64,000 nt of DNA from Aphanomyces cochlioides. Taxonomy: Eukaryota > Oomycota > Saprolegniomycetes > Saprolegniales > Verrucalvaceae. The notes under the pieces were generated by a model that saw only the letters and a list, made by a program, of their open reading frames with translations, did not search any database and was not told where the DNA came from. The stretch covers positions 2,038,147 to 2,102,146 of the forward strand of contig JAHQRK010000015.1 of assembly GCA_019828595.1 (NCBI GenBank). The letters run 5' to 3'. The translations under genes were made by a program, and so were the position numbers. Below, in pieces: positions 8,638 through 18,626 of this stretch (the first letter of the stretch is position 1; every line of letters begins with the position of its first letter).

Positions 8638-9894
8638 TTAATAGCCGCCTAAAAGTGAGGCTAAAGCCGTCAGGACGGGTGCGCCCCTATTGATTTCCAC
8701 CGCGGATTTACTGTTCCTCGCATCGCAGCGTTCGCCAAGGACTTGAATCACATCGTCCATTGTCAAGTCCTGTTCGTGGACGAGCCATTCTAGCACCTTC
8801 CATCGCTCCGACAGCGAGCATTTGGGGCTGTGAAGGGGGAAGACACCTCGCAACGCGGCTTGTTTGGCGGCAGTGATACGCCATGGGTCTGGAATAAAGT
8901 CGTAGATGTCAAACAACCACGCAAGCGCTTCAATATTGCCCAAACTCGCTGCTTCTGCAATATTGGCGTACTTGTCATCGACATGAAGAGGAGCTGGACC
9001 GACGGACTCGGCCAACGAGTGAGCTAGGTCGGTATGGCCATAGGATGCCGCGACAGCCATCAACTGCTGAGCGACGGAAGGATCAAAATGCGGTACGAGA
9101 AAGGCTGCGACGTCGCAATGGCCGCAACGAACAAGCTCAGCCATGTCATGCTCGAAAAGATGCGCCTTGTCCGAGCCAAATTGACCGACAAGATATTTCA
9201 CAACTTCCAAATGTCCATGGAATGCCGCCGCTCGAGTTACTGCGCGTATATCCGCAGGATATCCCATCGAGACCAAGTAGTCGACGATGGAAATGTGGCC
9301 ATACCGAGCAGCGTACTCCATGATGTCGACTGACCAGGGCAGAGGACGGTAGTTCTCAATGACAAGCTGAAGAATGTCGAGGCGGCCTGTCGAGCAAGCG
9401 CAAACTACAATGAGTGATCGAATTCTTGGGACTAAGTCGAGCAAGAGAAACACCCGGGAGAGCTTGTTTCCACTTAGGCATTGCGTCAAGCGCTCTTGAA
9501 TGCGTAGATAACTTTTGCAGGGTTTCATGGGATTGACAAGTGACAGACCCCAGGGTCGTAATGGCAACATCTCCTCATACAAGCCAAATTGGAACGCACA
9601 GATAATAAACAGTAGCTCGGGTGACGTTAACACATCCACAAAAGCGTCGGGACTGGGAGTCATGTCATTGCGCCGCGCATGGGCTTTCAATGGTCTTTCC
9701 CAACGAGTTTGTCGTTTTCTCGGTCTCTCTGCCATCTTGGAATTGCTACTTTGAGTGATAAGCGCAGTGTTGAGTTGTGTTGCAGCATTGTGGCATATCT
9801 CAGTGCTACACTTCTTGCAGACTCCATTCTGGAACTTGCAAATAGCGCGCAGAAGAGCTGGCGTCGACATGACGACGGCTAGTTGTCGCTTCAT
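8638..9894 (-). CDS. Ankyrin-repeat protein
   Basis: A 418-residue intronless frame. The first 160 residues have no recognised fold and include a basic segment (ERPRKRQTRWERPLKAHARR). From about residue 165 at least six ankyrin-like units follow: CSTGRLDILQLVIE, AARYGHISIVDYLV, AAFHGHLEVVKYLV, VRCGHCDVAAFLV, AASYGHTDLAHSL and AASLGNIEALAWLF. They have the H-x-x-[IV]-V-x-[YW]-L-V pattern typical of the large ankyrin families in oomycete genomes. Such proteins are scaffolds of mostly unknown partners. The ATG at 9894 is the first in frame; an internal Met is possible as start. There is no signal peptide or membrane segment. Confidence 0.75.
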   Translation of the reverse strand: MKRQLAVVMSTPALLRAICKFQNGVCKKCSTEICHNAATQLNTALITQSSNSKMAERPRKRQTRWERPLKAHARRNDMTPSPDAFVDVLTSPELLFIICAFQFGLYEEMLPLRPWGLSLVNPMKPCKSYLRIQERLTQCLSGNKLSRVFLLLDLVPRIRSLIVVCACSTGRLDILQLVIENYRPLPWSVDIMEYAARYGHISIVDYLVSMGYPADIRAVTRAAAFHGHLEVVKYLVGQFGSDKAHLFEHDMAELVRCGHCDVAAFLVPHFDPSVAQQLMAVAASYGHTDLAHSLAESVGPAPLHVDDKYANIAEAASLGNIEALAWLFDIYDFIPDPWRITAAKQAALRGVFPLHSPKCSLSERWKVLEWLVHEQDLTMDDVIQVLGERCDARNSKSAVEINRGAPVLTALASLLGGY

Positions 9895-9935
9895 GCGTTC
9901 GTTGTAAAATGGACGAAAATCAATGAGTGACGGGC

Positions 9936-9966
9936 CAAGGGGTTAAGGGGTTCCAGGGGTTCAAGA
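9936..9966 (+). repeat. Short GGGGTT-rich tract
   Basis: Four G4 runs spaced by TTAA, TTCCA and similar linkers. Similar tracts lie at 33615-33655 and 34229-34266, and on the other strand at 32342-32412 and 62262-62321. Confidence 0.6.
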
Positions 9967-10077
9967 CATAACAGGATAGCTTGGTGGCAGCATCATGTTC
10001 GGCTTCTTCTCCTTCGACGTCAAGTCATTAGCTGCGCAGTCAGAGCTATCACGGTCCCCACAGTGATTGCCTTGAAG

Positions 10078-10551
10078 TCATGAAGTGTCTGGCGAATGGA
10101 TTCTCCAACGTGATCGATCCAGGTGCCCTTTGTCAAGTAAGAACTGAGGCAGATCGTGAAAAACCTCTCGATACACCCTCGAGGTCGATTCCAATGAAGC
10201 AAGATCAATTGATCTCGTCGTTGCTGCAGTCTTCTTTGCTTTAAATTGTGTTTTTAGCGCCTTTTCCTTTTCGAGGACACCGCGTGTGTGCCTTCTGTCA
10301 TATCGACTTTGAAATGTTTTTCGGAAATCTTTCTCCGAAAAGGCTGGACGATCGTCATTTTTCAAATTTCGACGTTGTGGAAAGGACGAGATATGGTGAG
10401 GAAAAGGGAGATCTGCATCCGCCTTGCAGCCATGATCCCAACGCTCAGCTTGGTCTTGTTGACACTGAGCGCCATGAGCGACGACAACCTCTTGATAGAC
10501 TTCAGCTCGACCACCCCTGCTCAATTCGGTATACGAGGCGTCCTTTCTCAT
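10078..10551 (-). CDS. Hypothetical basic protein
   Basis: A 157-residue frame on the minus strand starting MRKDASYTELSRGGRAEVY, 128 bp beyond the 3' end of RACK1 on the same strand. The centre is strongly basic and helix-prone (FSEKDFRKTFQSRYDRR, LEKEKALKTQFKAKKTA). No domain is recognised. An overlapping plus-strand frame (10288-10632) also exists; the minus frame is preferred because of its charged, helical composition. It could be a chance frame. Confidence 0.35.
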   Translation of the reverse strand: MRKDASYTELSRGGRAEVYQEVVVAHGAQCQQDQAERWDHGCKADADLPFPHHISSFPQRRNLKNDDRPAFSEKDFRKTFQSRYDRRHTRGVLEKEKALKTQFKAKKTAATTRSIDLASLESTSRVYREVFHDLPQFLLDKGHLDRSRWRIHSPDTS

Positions 10552-10679
10552 TCAACAAGTTTGTGTCCTGACGGCGAAGACCTTTATGTATACAGCGTGA
10601 TGAAATACAAGTGTAGACAAGAAGAGAAATGAGGATGGCATGAGCAAGAATGGATTCTTTACTGCCTAACTTTCTCAAT

Positions 10680-11636
10680 CTAGTTGGAGCCAACAGCGTA
10701 GACGCGGACGATACCGTCGGTGTAACCAGCGAAGAGCGACGAACCATCGGCCGACCAGGCGAGGGACACGCAGTAAGGAGGTTGCGACTTCTTGCCGACG
10801 TGTTCGAATTCAGGCACGATTTCATCGACAACGACCTTGGATTCCAAATCCCAGATCTTGATGGCCGACGAGGTGGCAGCGACCAACCAGTAACGGTTAG
10901 GGGAGAAGACCAAGGCATGGATGATGTCGTTGGCTTCCAACGAGTACAAGCGCTTGCCTTCGTTCAAGTCCCAGAGCATGGCAACACCGTCCTTGCCACC
11001 CGAAGCGCACAACGAACCATCAGGGGAGACGGTGACGGTGTTCAAGTAGCCAGAGTGGCCGAACAAGTTGTTGCGGAGCTTGCAGTTGGTCAAGTTCCAC
11101 ACCTTGACGACGCGGTCCCAACCAGCAGAGACAATCAAAGGGTTGGCGGACGAAGGCGAGAAGCGGACGCACGAGACCCATTCGGTGTGGCCGTCTTCGG
11201 TGATGGTGTACTTGCATTCACCCAAGGTGTTCCACAACTTGATCGAGCGATCGCGGGAGCCGGAAACGATTTGACGGTTGTCAGCCGAAAAGGCGACCGA
11301 CAAGACATCCTTCGAGTGTCCGACGAAGCGGCGGGTGGTGATGCCGGTGTTCAAGTCCCACAAACGGAGGGTACCATCCCACGAGCCGGACAAGGCGAAT
11401 TGACCATCCGACGAGATGACAACATCTTCGACGAAGTGGGAGTGGCCGGTCAAACGGCGGCGAGCATAGCCGTAGTTTTCAGGGTCGGCGTCGTGGGTAA
11501 GTTGCCAGACAAGGACGGACTTGTCGCGGGACGACGTGACGACCAAGTTGGGGTTTTCGCGCGAAGTGGCGATGGCAGTCACCCAGTTGTTGCCGTGGCC
11601 GGCGAGCTTTCCTCGAAGAACCAATTGATCACCCAT
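10680..11636 (-). CDS. RACK1: RACK1, receptor for activated C kinase (G-protein beta-like WD40 protein)
   Basis: A 318-residue seven-blade WD40 propeller starting [23 protein letters not shown] (here [12 protein letters not shown]). The blades end [42 protein letters not shown] and IVRVYAV. RACK1 sits on the 40S subunit near the mRNA exit and scaffolds signalling kinases. The ATG at 11636 is preferred over one ten codons upstream because it gives the canonical N terminus. The ATG is preceded by TTCTAG and a pyrimidine tract, so a 5'-UTR intron of about 67 nt is likely. Very GC-rich third positions fit a highly expressed gene. An 11-bp tandem repeat lies upstream. Confidence 0.95.
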   Translation of the reverse strand: MGDQLVLRGKLAGHGNNWVTAIATSRENPNLVVTSSRDKSVLVWQLTHDADPENYGYARRRLTGHSHFVEDVVISSDGQFALSGSWDGTLRLWDLNTGITTRRFVGHSKDVLSVAFSADNRQIVSGSRDRSIKLWNTLGECKYTITEDGHTEWVSCVRFSPSSANPLIVSAGWDRVVKVWNLTNCKLRNNLFGHSGYLNTVTVSPDGSLCASGGKDGVAMLWDLNEGKRLYSLEANDIIHALVFSPNRYWLVAATSSAIKIWDLESKVVVDEIVPEFEHVGKKSQPPYCVSLAWSADGSSLFAGYTDGIVRVYAVGSN

Positions 11637-11720
11637 GCTAGAATTGAAAAAGTGAACCATCTCCACTCAAGTACACCAAATTGACTGGACGACAAGAAAA
11701 GCTCACAAAATTATCAAAAT

Positions 11721-11845
11721 GAGACTAAAATGAAACTAAAATGAGACTAAAATGAGACCAAAATGAGACTAAACTGAGACTAAACTGAGACTAAACTGAG
11801 ACTAAACTGAGACTAAACTGAGACTAAACTGAGACTAAAATGATA
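11721..11845 (+). repeat. 11-bp tandem repeat upstream of RACK1
   Basis: Eleven copies of an 11-bp unit, consensus GAGACTAAAMT, in a perfect 11-bp register with a few substitutions. The last six or so units are almost identical (AAACT). It begins 85 bp upstream of the RACK1 ATG. The region 11846-12346 shows no recognised gene. Confidence 0.9.
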
Positions 11846-12346
11846 CAAATAGCGAAAGATGATGTTTTTGCGCGGGACTTGTTGAAGAGCCAACGAGAGA
11901 GCCTAATGGCCGAGGTCTGCACGCTGAAGACATGGCCAGAACAGCAGTGAGACGAAGAAAACGATAGAAAGCGACTGGGGGAAGTTATAGATCCGTAAGA
12001 ACCCAGGAAACGACGAAGAGTCTTGCATGCAGTGCACTGCAGCGATCTGTCGAGTGAGTTCTCTCCTCATGGGCCGTTCTCTGTCACCCTCTCTTTGCTC
12101 AAACAAGCTCCAGAGCGATGTTTCCCCCGCGTCAGTCAGCTCTGATCCCAACGAAGCCTCCCTTTTATCCCCAATTGCCCTAAGAAGGGACGAGCAACTC
12201 GAAGTCAGGCAGTCTCTGTGGCTTCAGGGAGCACTGGCCTATCCGAGAGGTCAATAAATCCTGGAGCTCCAGAGAGCATTGAAACACCTTGAGCAGTGCG
12301 GATCCAAGTCAAGGACGAGCTTGAGATCTATTTTTATCTTGTCGTG

Positions 12347-15300
12347 ATGCTCATCTCGCCGCGGAAAAAGCTCTCGACTGTCCGCGACCCCGACAGGGCA
12401 TCCATCGCTCCACCGTCGACTGCGTACAATCTCTACCCGTTCCAAGGCCTCCAGTCGCCTCCCAAGCTGTCCAATCCATCCAAATCGTACTGTCGATTGG
12501 AGTCTTCTTCATCACTTCAACGCCCTCTAGGTCTCCCAAACGCCTCCAGCGCCTCGCCCAGCCCGTTCTGTACGGCATTCGACGCTTCCACTGACGTCTC
12601 TACTATCTTCTAGAGCAAAGAACATCGAGAAGGAGACATGGGTGCCTCTCTCACGACCTTTCACGCCTTTGAGCTCCGTCGCGCCTTCGGCAGTCGCCTC
12701 CCATCTCGCTGACGAACAGCATCCACACATTAAACCTGACGATTTGGCTCAAATTGAAGCGTGGCTCGACAGTTTCGACCAAGAAGCGCAGTCATTCACG
12801 TCGTATTTCCTCTTCTGCGAGCTGAAATTCCAGCAGTCGGCGGTCCTCGCTACAGGACGCAACGTGCCAAACCGACTCCGGACGGCCGTCGCGTTCTACT
12901 GCCTCCAGCAAGCGTCGAGCATCTTCGGACGCTACCAGTCGCTCCTGGACACGATTTGCACGTACGAACACTGTCTTCCCCTTGGAATCACCCTTGAAAT
13001 CCGTCGTAGGAACCTGGGATCGGCAATCTACTCGAGCTTTTCAACGCTCCGACGTGGTCCTCGCCACGTGACGGCTCTGGAATGCTACCAAGCGGGTACA
13101 ACTTACTTTGAACAGGTCGACGCGCTGCAGAAAGAGAACGCCGCATTGATTGCGAGTCGCCAGGCGTTCAAAGACGAAGTTTCCCGTCTCCAGCACGAAA
13201 TTTGCCGCCTCGAGACGCAATCTGCAGTGCTGAAAGACGCCACGGCATCGCCTCTGGCTGCCATTGCCGCGTTCACAAAGATGGCACTGGACGGGAATGA
13301 ATTCAACCCCGTGAGCAACCTCGCGGAGCGTGAAAAGATGGGCTACATCTTGAAGACGTTCAAAAGTCTCGGCCCGATCGAGCGCATCCAAGTCTTCCTG
13401 AGCATGATTGAGCTCCTCGACGCGAATCCCGACGTGATCTTTGCGATGATCAACACGATGCCGACGCCACAGCGAGATGAGCTCATTGAGCGTCTCATCC
13501 AGGATCAAATGGCCGACATGCAGCAGTATGTTTGTCCCTTGGCTCCATCTCTGAGCGTCGTCTTTATGACTAGCCAAGCGCAGGAAGTCTTGCGGCACGT
13601 CGAGGCAGTTCAAGAAGACGCCGTGGAGGCGCGGCAGGAGCTTGCCAAGTTTCAAGAGCGTATCCAGGACGTTCTAGCTGGGACGTCGCTGTCCGATCTT
13701 GACATTCCGCACCAGGAAGTCGGTGCTTCCATCGATTCTGCTGCTGATTATTGACTTAGAAAGGCGTGATGGAAGCGCTCGCGGCGGTTGTCGAAGCACT
13801 GGCGCGGGAGAAGGAAAAAGTCCGGCGGTACGAAGCGCGGGTGTTCACGATCACGGCCGTGCACTCGAAGAACAAAGCGCAGTCGGAAACGCTCTGGATG
13901 GACAAATGCCACGACTTGGAAGCCAAGCTTGAGGTGATCGAGAGCGAGAAGCAGCGCCTCGAGGAGCAACTCCAGAGCTTCCTCCCCGCCGACGACGCTC
14001 GAAGCACCGCCGCCGGGGAGAAAATCGACCAGGAGACCCAAGTGAGCCTGGAAGAGCTGCAGAAAAGCTTGCTCGAGCATGGAAACGGCCAAGAGCGCCG
14101 CGTGACGACACAGCAGCCCGGTGGATTCGTCGCCAAGACGCATAAGTCCTTTGTCGGATTGTACACGATGATCCAGGAAGCCAACTATTCCGTCGCGAGC
14201 GTCAAGCGCATTGTCGCCAAGAAGCGGCCGCTGGGACTTTTGGAGCTCCACCAGACCATCGCCGGCTTCTATCAGTCGAAGATGAGCCAAGATATCGCCG
14301 ACGACAACATGCATCGACCACGACAAGGTAGAAAACGCTCGATAAACGCCACGGGCTTGACAGAATGCCACCGAATGCGCCGTAGGCTTTGCGCAGATGC
14401 TCCTCGACTCGTACACCGTCTTCTATGGCCTCCGGGAGCTCGCGGTGAGTCAACTCATCACGCTCGACGCGTCGATACGAAAGTTTTCCCCAGTACGTCG
14501 CTCATTTCCATCGTGGAGATGAAATTTCACGGCAATTGTGGCTAGAAAAGCGCAAGAGTTCGAATCTTTGGGCTGCTTGTTGGCTCTCTAGAGCCTGGAA
14601 GTTTTGCCTCGTCCGTGCCCGCGACGGATTTCTTCTTGTCGGTCGTCGGCGTCCTCTTAAATGGTAAACTTGGCGATCCATGCGACCATCTGAGCACCTT
14701 TTGCGGGGAACGTAGTCGGGAATTACCGCCTCAGTGAAGACAAAGCGCAGACAAACGCCAAGCAGCTCAAAGCGTGGCTCGGCGACGGCATGCCGGGCAG
14801 CTCCTCGTGTACAAATATCCCCCTTGGTACGGTCAAGCTCTCCAAACTTGCAACTTTATGATGAACTTTGCGCAGACAAGTTGATCCCGACGATTCAGAT
14901 CATCTTTGCAACGAGCAGCGTCACCGTCGCCTTCCTGGACGATCTCTGCAGCGCACCCAATGGCGCCAACGAAGTGGATCTCGACATGGCGATGGAGAAG
15001 ATTTTATACTTCTGGCTGCAGCTCTACGAGCAGCAAGTCGCGACGATGCACGGCGTCTTCCGTCTCGGCGACAAGGACACCAACGGCGTCCTCGACTTTC
15101 AGGAGTTCAGGTACGAGTGGAGCTGAAACTGTGAAGCTCTGACGGTCTTGTGGCGCTTTCTAGCACGATTGTGCATCATTTCGACCCTGGAATGAGCCGT
15201 CGCGACTGTCTGGACCTGTATAATCGCGTCGCTGGCGCTGACAATGTGATTGACAAGGACGAATTCGTCATGGGCATGATCAACCACCTGCGAGATCTCG

Positions 15301-15587
15301 AGCTCAAGACGTATTTCTCGACCAACTACACGCTGTCAACCCCGTCGAGCTCCAAGACGAGAGCCAAGGGCGATGTCCTCGGCCAGCCGCAGATGCCATT
15401 CAATCCCGTGCGGCAGCTCGGCATCCTCCTCGCGAAATTCAAAGACGCCCATGAGCACGTGAGCCACCAAGTCGAAGCGTCCGACCCGATTGTCAACTGG
15501 GAAGAAGGAATCGACTCCATTCTCGAGCGATATACACGCAGCGCAATGGCGCCAAGACCACCGACGCGACTTGATCCCGCCAACTAG
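12347..15587 (+). CDS. Nine-exon coiled-coil/EF-hand protein, TSNAXIP1-like N terminus
   Basis: Exons inferred at 12347-12569, 12616-13525, 13574-13718, 13760-14327, 14386-14492, 14546-14663, 14716-14826, 14876-15110 and 15164-15587; all phases agree and give 946 residues. The N terminus (MLISPRKKLSTVRDP) is followed by a helical region with YQSLLDTICTYEHCL and YFEQVDALQKENAALIA, resembling the translin-associated-factor-X-interacting (TSNAXIP1) N-terminal domain. A long coiled coil follows, then VAKTHKSFVGLYTMIQEANY. Near the C terminus is an EF-hand with canonical ligands, DKDTNGVLDFQE, and a second degenerate one (GADNVIDKDEF). The layout is that of calcium-responsive axonemal or basal-body proteins of flagellated protists. 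The family name is tentative; the gene structure is firmer. Introns are 41-58 nt. Confidence 0.7.
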
Positions 15588-17000
15588 ACCACAGTCAAAT
15601 CGCCAAGTTGATCGATCGTCCGTCGTTCCTTTGAAATCCCCTTCCCCTCTGGAGTTTCCCCCTGAGCTACAAGGCAAAGCTAGACTTCTTATCGTCAAGG
15701 GGAGACAAGGGAATGGATACAACGTCCAGGGCAGCCAACTTTGACTATGAATGAAACATGGACGACATTGAAGCTCGAGGGGGGGCTCTCAACGTTGGAC
15801 AAGCAAATTTTGGGGTAATTTTCACAACAACCGCGTCGAACACATGGAGAGACGCATAGATTCTTGTCTGCTTTTGCTCCTTGCGATGCATCAAATGCAA
15901 GGTTTGCAAATGAATGCTTTGCGTTTACCGGATAATTATCCAGACACCTGGTCTATGTTGCACGTTCTAGCTCCATCTAGCCCTTCTAACTCCATCTAGC
16001 CCTTCTAACTCCTCTGTTCATGCTGCAATACTAGTACCTTTATTCCAATTTGGTTGTGCGGCATCTAGAATTCTGGCCTAAAGTCGCTGGAATGACTGAG
16101 ATCTCGTTTGTCAGCGTCAAAATCGGATAATTATCTGGATGACCCTAACTACAAGTTGCATGTCGTCCACGTTTGCTCGAATGACCTCCTGTGTCCTGTC
16201 CTGGCCTTGCTTGATGGTTACTGTCATGTCGGGACCGCTTGTTGTCGTGGCTGCAAGTTCCATCGTAAAACAAGGGAATTGATCGAAACAGCTTTAATTT
16301 AACGTTACGTATTTACAAGGCAACGAATGGTTTCAAGTATTACCCTTTAAAATATATATATATGATTTGAGAGGTATCAGTAAGTCAAAGGTGTAAAAAT
16401 ATAAATTTTGCAGTCATGACCAAGAAAATAAATATCAGAGATATAGTTCCCAAATTCGCTGTTTCTGAATAAATATTCGAGATATATTTAACTCTGGTCA
16501 TCATACTAATTTTAAGCTAATACAAACACTCGCTGTCATCACTCCTGCCAAGGTCAAGACTATCATGCTCCATGATGAGAGCCATCTCGACTGCTAGAGA
16601 GGTCATTACAAAGTTTACATGTTTTGTGATGCCTGATTTAACAACTGTAAGCTTGAAAACAAGATTTTCGGTGTCATATTGTGAAAGAAAAATGAAAAAA
16701 CAGAATATTTTGTCCTGGTCATAAAACGACCAAAAATGAACTATAACCGCAGTCATGACCGAGAAAACTCCATGTAGTTCCGAAAAATATATCTGCAAAA
16801 TATTAAGGGCGGGTCTGGATGCCACCAAAAATGGCATAATTCGAAATAGCTATGACTAATCACGAAGCAGAAATCCGGAAAACGAGAGAATTCACGAAAC
16901 AAAATGTTTCGCAAATCGAAAATATACAATTTGGTTACATATAGACAATGTATAGGGAGAAGTGTGACTCAAGATATTTTATATTTACGAAACACCACCT
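15588..17000. other. AT-rich intergenic region without recognised genes
   Basis: It contains a perfect 19-bp tandem duplication (15971-15989 and 15990-16008, unit CTCCATCTAGCCCTTCTAA) and two near-palindromic TCCGGATAA elements (15927-15943 and 16122-16140). Two copies of CAGTCATGACC lie near 16411 and 16750. The block at 16804-16823 has an inverted match at 25519-25538 (see findings). No coding region recognised. Confidence 0.5.
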
Positions 17001-17018
17001 ACCCGGAAATATCCGGAC
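17001..17018. promoter_or_regulatory. CCGGAAATATCCGGA element upstream of the Crypton ATG
   Basis: An inverted pair of CCGGA half-sites joined by AATA, ending 33 bp before the inferred Crypton start codon at 17052. It belongs to the same element class found upstream of host genes. Confidence 0.45.
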
Positions 17019-17061
17019 GAAATCCAGCGTCGCTCAACCTCAAAAACGTACATGCCGCCTA

Positions 17062-18626
17062 CAGTGCGCGCCACATGGATAGCAACACTCAGTCTTTACA
17101 TGACAAATTTTGACCAATCAAGTACTTATGCGTGCAAATTCGACCATGCGATGCGCTTTAATTGGCCGATTCGTTTGATATACCTGTCGTCGTCATCCGA
17201 GCATGTTGTCAAAAGCAATGGCTCATAAACGAAGTTTCGGGCCCGCACACCGCGCCAGTAGGATAGAAACATCTCATATATCTCACGCTTAAGGTAAGCT
17301 ACACAACTCCTATAATCTCATACTATACATGACACATACCTAGACTTCATTGAGTTCCTCTTATCAACTCTCTCGTCTCAATCATGGGCCTGGGAAGGAT
17401 TTTGTCGGAGATGGAGAGAGGAATGGTTCTTGCCCTCAGGAGCCACGGAAAGTCAATACGGTACATTGCCAATGAGATTGGGAAGTCGCCAAAGGCAGTG
17501 CGTACGTTTTTGAAGAGCAAGGATTCTTACGGACGCAAGTATATGGGCCGAAAACCGACCTTTCTCATCGATCGAGAGTCCCGTCGCCTTGTTCGTAAGG
17601 CTTCAAGCACTGGTCAGACGGCAAGAAACTTGAAAAAAGATATTGAAACCACTGCGTCTATACGAACAGTGCAACGGCGCCTTCAGAACGCGTCAAACTT
17701 GAAGTATAAAAAGCGCAAGCACATGCCAAATTTGACAATACGACACAAAAATGACCGCCTCAAATTTGCAACTCAGCACCTTGAGAATCCGCCCAACTGG
17801 AGCCAAATTATTTGGTCCGATGAAAAACGATTTAACCTGGATGGCCCCGACGGGCTGCAGTTCTATTGGCATGACTTACGTCGAGAGCCAGAAACATATT
17901 TCTCTCGTAGAAATGGTGGAGGTGGTGTCATGGTCTGGGGTGCGTTTTCTGCTGCTGGTTTGTCTGAATTGGCCATTCTTCATGGCAATCAAAATTCCGT
18001 TGATTTCGTTGAAACACTTGGAAATTATCTTTTTCCATTTGCCCATGAAAAATATGGCAATGAATTTGTCTTTATGCAGGACGGAGCATCCATCCACACG
18101 TCAAAGTTTACAATGGAATTCCTTGAAGACCACAATGTCAATCTTTTTGGCCATCCTGCCCTCTCTCCTGACTTGAACCCGATAGAAAATCTTTGGGGAA
18201 GTCTTGTGCGTCGTGTTTATCAAAATGGACAACAATATGACAGCATCCCTGCCCTCACTGAAGCGATCAAACGAGCATTGTCCAGCATTGGACATGAGAC
18301 CATCAATTCTTTGGTTCAATCTATGCCACGACGTTGTTTGGCCGTGATCAAAGCCAAAGGGGGTAAGACAGATTATTGAGAGTATAATCACGATAATACA
18401 GCTCATGATTCATGTTGTTAGATGCTTGTTTCTATTCATGTGTCGCGTCATTTTTTCTCGTATCTCCTGTTTTCGTCGAGTCTTTGAGTAACCGGAGCTT
18501 CATGATGCATCAAAGCAAACGTTTAACCATTTTGTCCAAGTTGAGACTCGATTCAGGTCACTCAATGAATTAGTTTGTCAGGTATACATGAAAATGAGTC
18601 TGTTTCTATTCAAGTGGCGCGCAGTG
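17062..18626 (+). mobile_element. Tc1-like transposon, complete, with IR/DR-type ends
   Basis: A 1565-bp element flanked by TA on both sides (17060-17061 and 18627-18628). The termini are inverted repeats starting CAGTGCGCGCCAC on the left and CACTGCGCGCCAC on the right, followed by related TG-ATAG-AACA blocks. A second, diverged copy of the terminal motif lies inside each end (17245-17272 and 18427-18450, sharing ATAGAAACA and CGCGC/CGCGA). Each end therefore carries two direct repeats, as in Sleeping Beauty-type IR/DR elements. It encodes one uninterrupted transposase and sits in codon 3 of a Crypton recombinase. Confidence 0.92.
17384..18379 (+). CDS. Tc1-like DD34E transposase, apparently intact
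   Basis: This 331-residue frame starts MGLGRILSEMERGMVLALRS. An N-terminal paired-type helix-turn-helix domain (SIRYIANEIGKSPKAVRTFL, then IRTVQRRL) precedes the catalytic core: Asp in WSDEKRFNLDG, Asp in FMQDGASIHTS and Glu in SPDLNPIENLW, with 34 residues between the last two, the Tc1 signature. The Gly-rich loop RRNGGGGVMVWG is also typical. There is no stop or frameshift, in contrast to every other transposase in the window, so this looks like the youngest insertion. A start at ATG 17384 gives the usual length. Confidence 0.93.
   Translation: MGLGRILSEMERGMVLALRSHGKSIRYIANEIGKSPKAVRTFLKSKDSYGRKYMGRKPTFLIDRESRRLVRKASSTGQTARNLKKDIETTASIRTVQRRLQNASNLKYKKRKHMPNLTIRHKNDRLKFATQHLENPPNWSQIIWSDEKRFNLDGPDGLQFYWHDLRREPETYFSRRNGGGGVMVWGAFSAAGLSELAILHGNQNSVDFVETLGNYLFPFAHEKYGNEFVFMQDGASIHTSKFTMEFLEDHNVNLFGHPALSPDLNPIENLWGSLVRRVYQNGQQYDSIPALTEAIKRALSSIGHETINSLVQSMPRRCLAVIKAKGGKTDY

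Noticed and set aside
10650..11684. 344-residue open frame antisense to RACK1
   Set aside because: Perfectly antisense to a certain WD40 gene with strong codon bias; no independent motif.
13041..14416. Long minus-strand frames across the coiled-coil/EF-hand gene
   Set aside because: They lie antisense to exons whose splice phases all agree on the plus strand.
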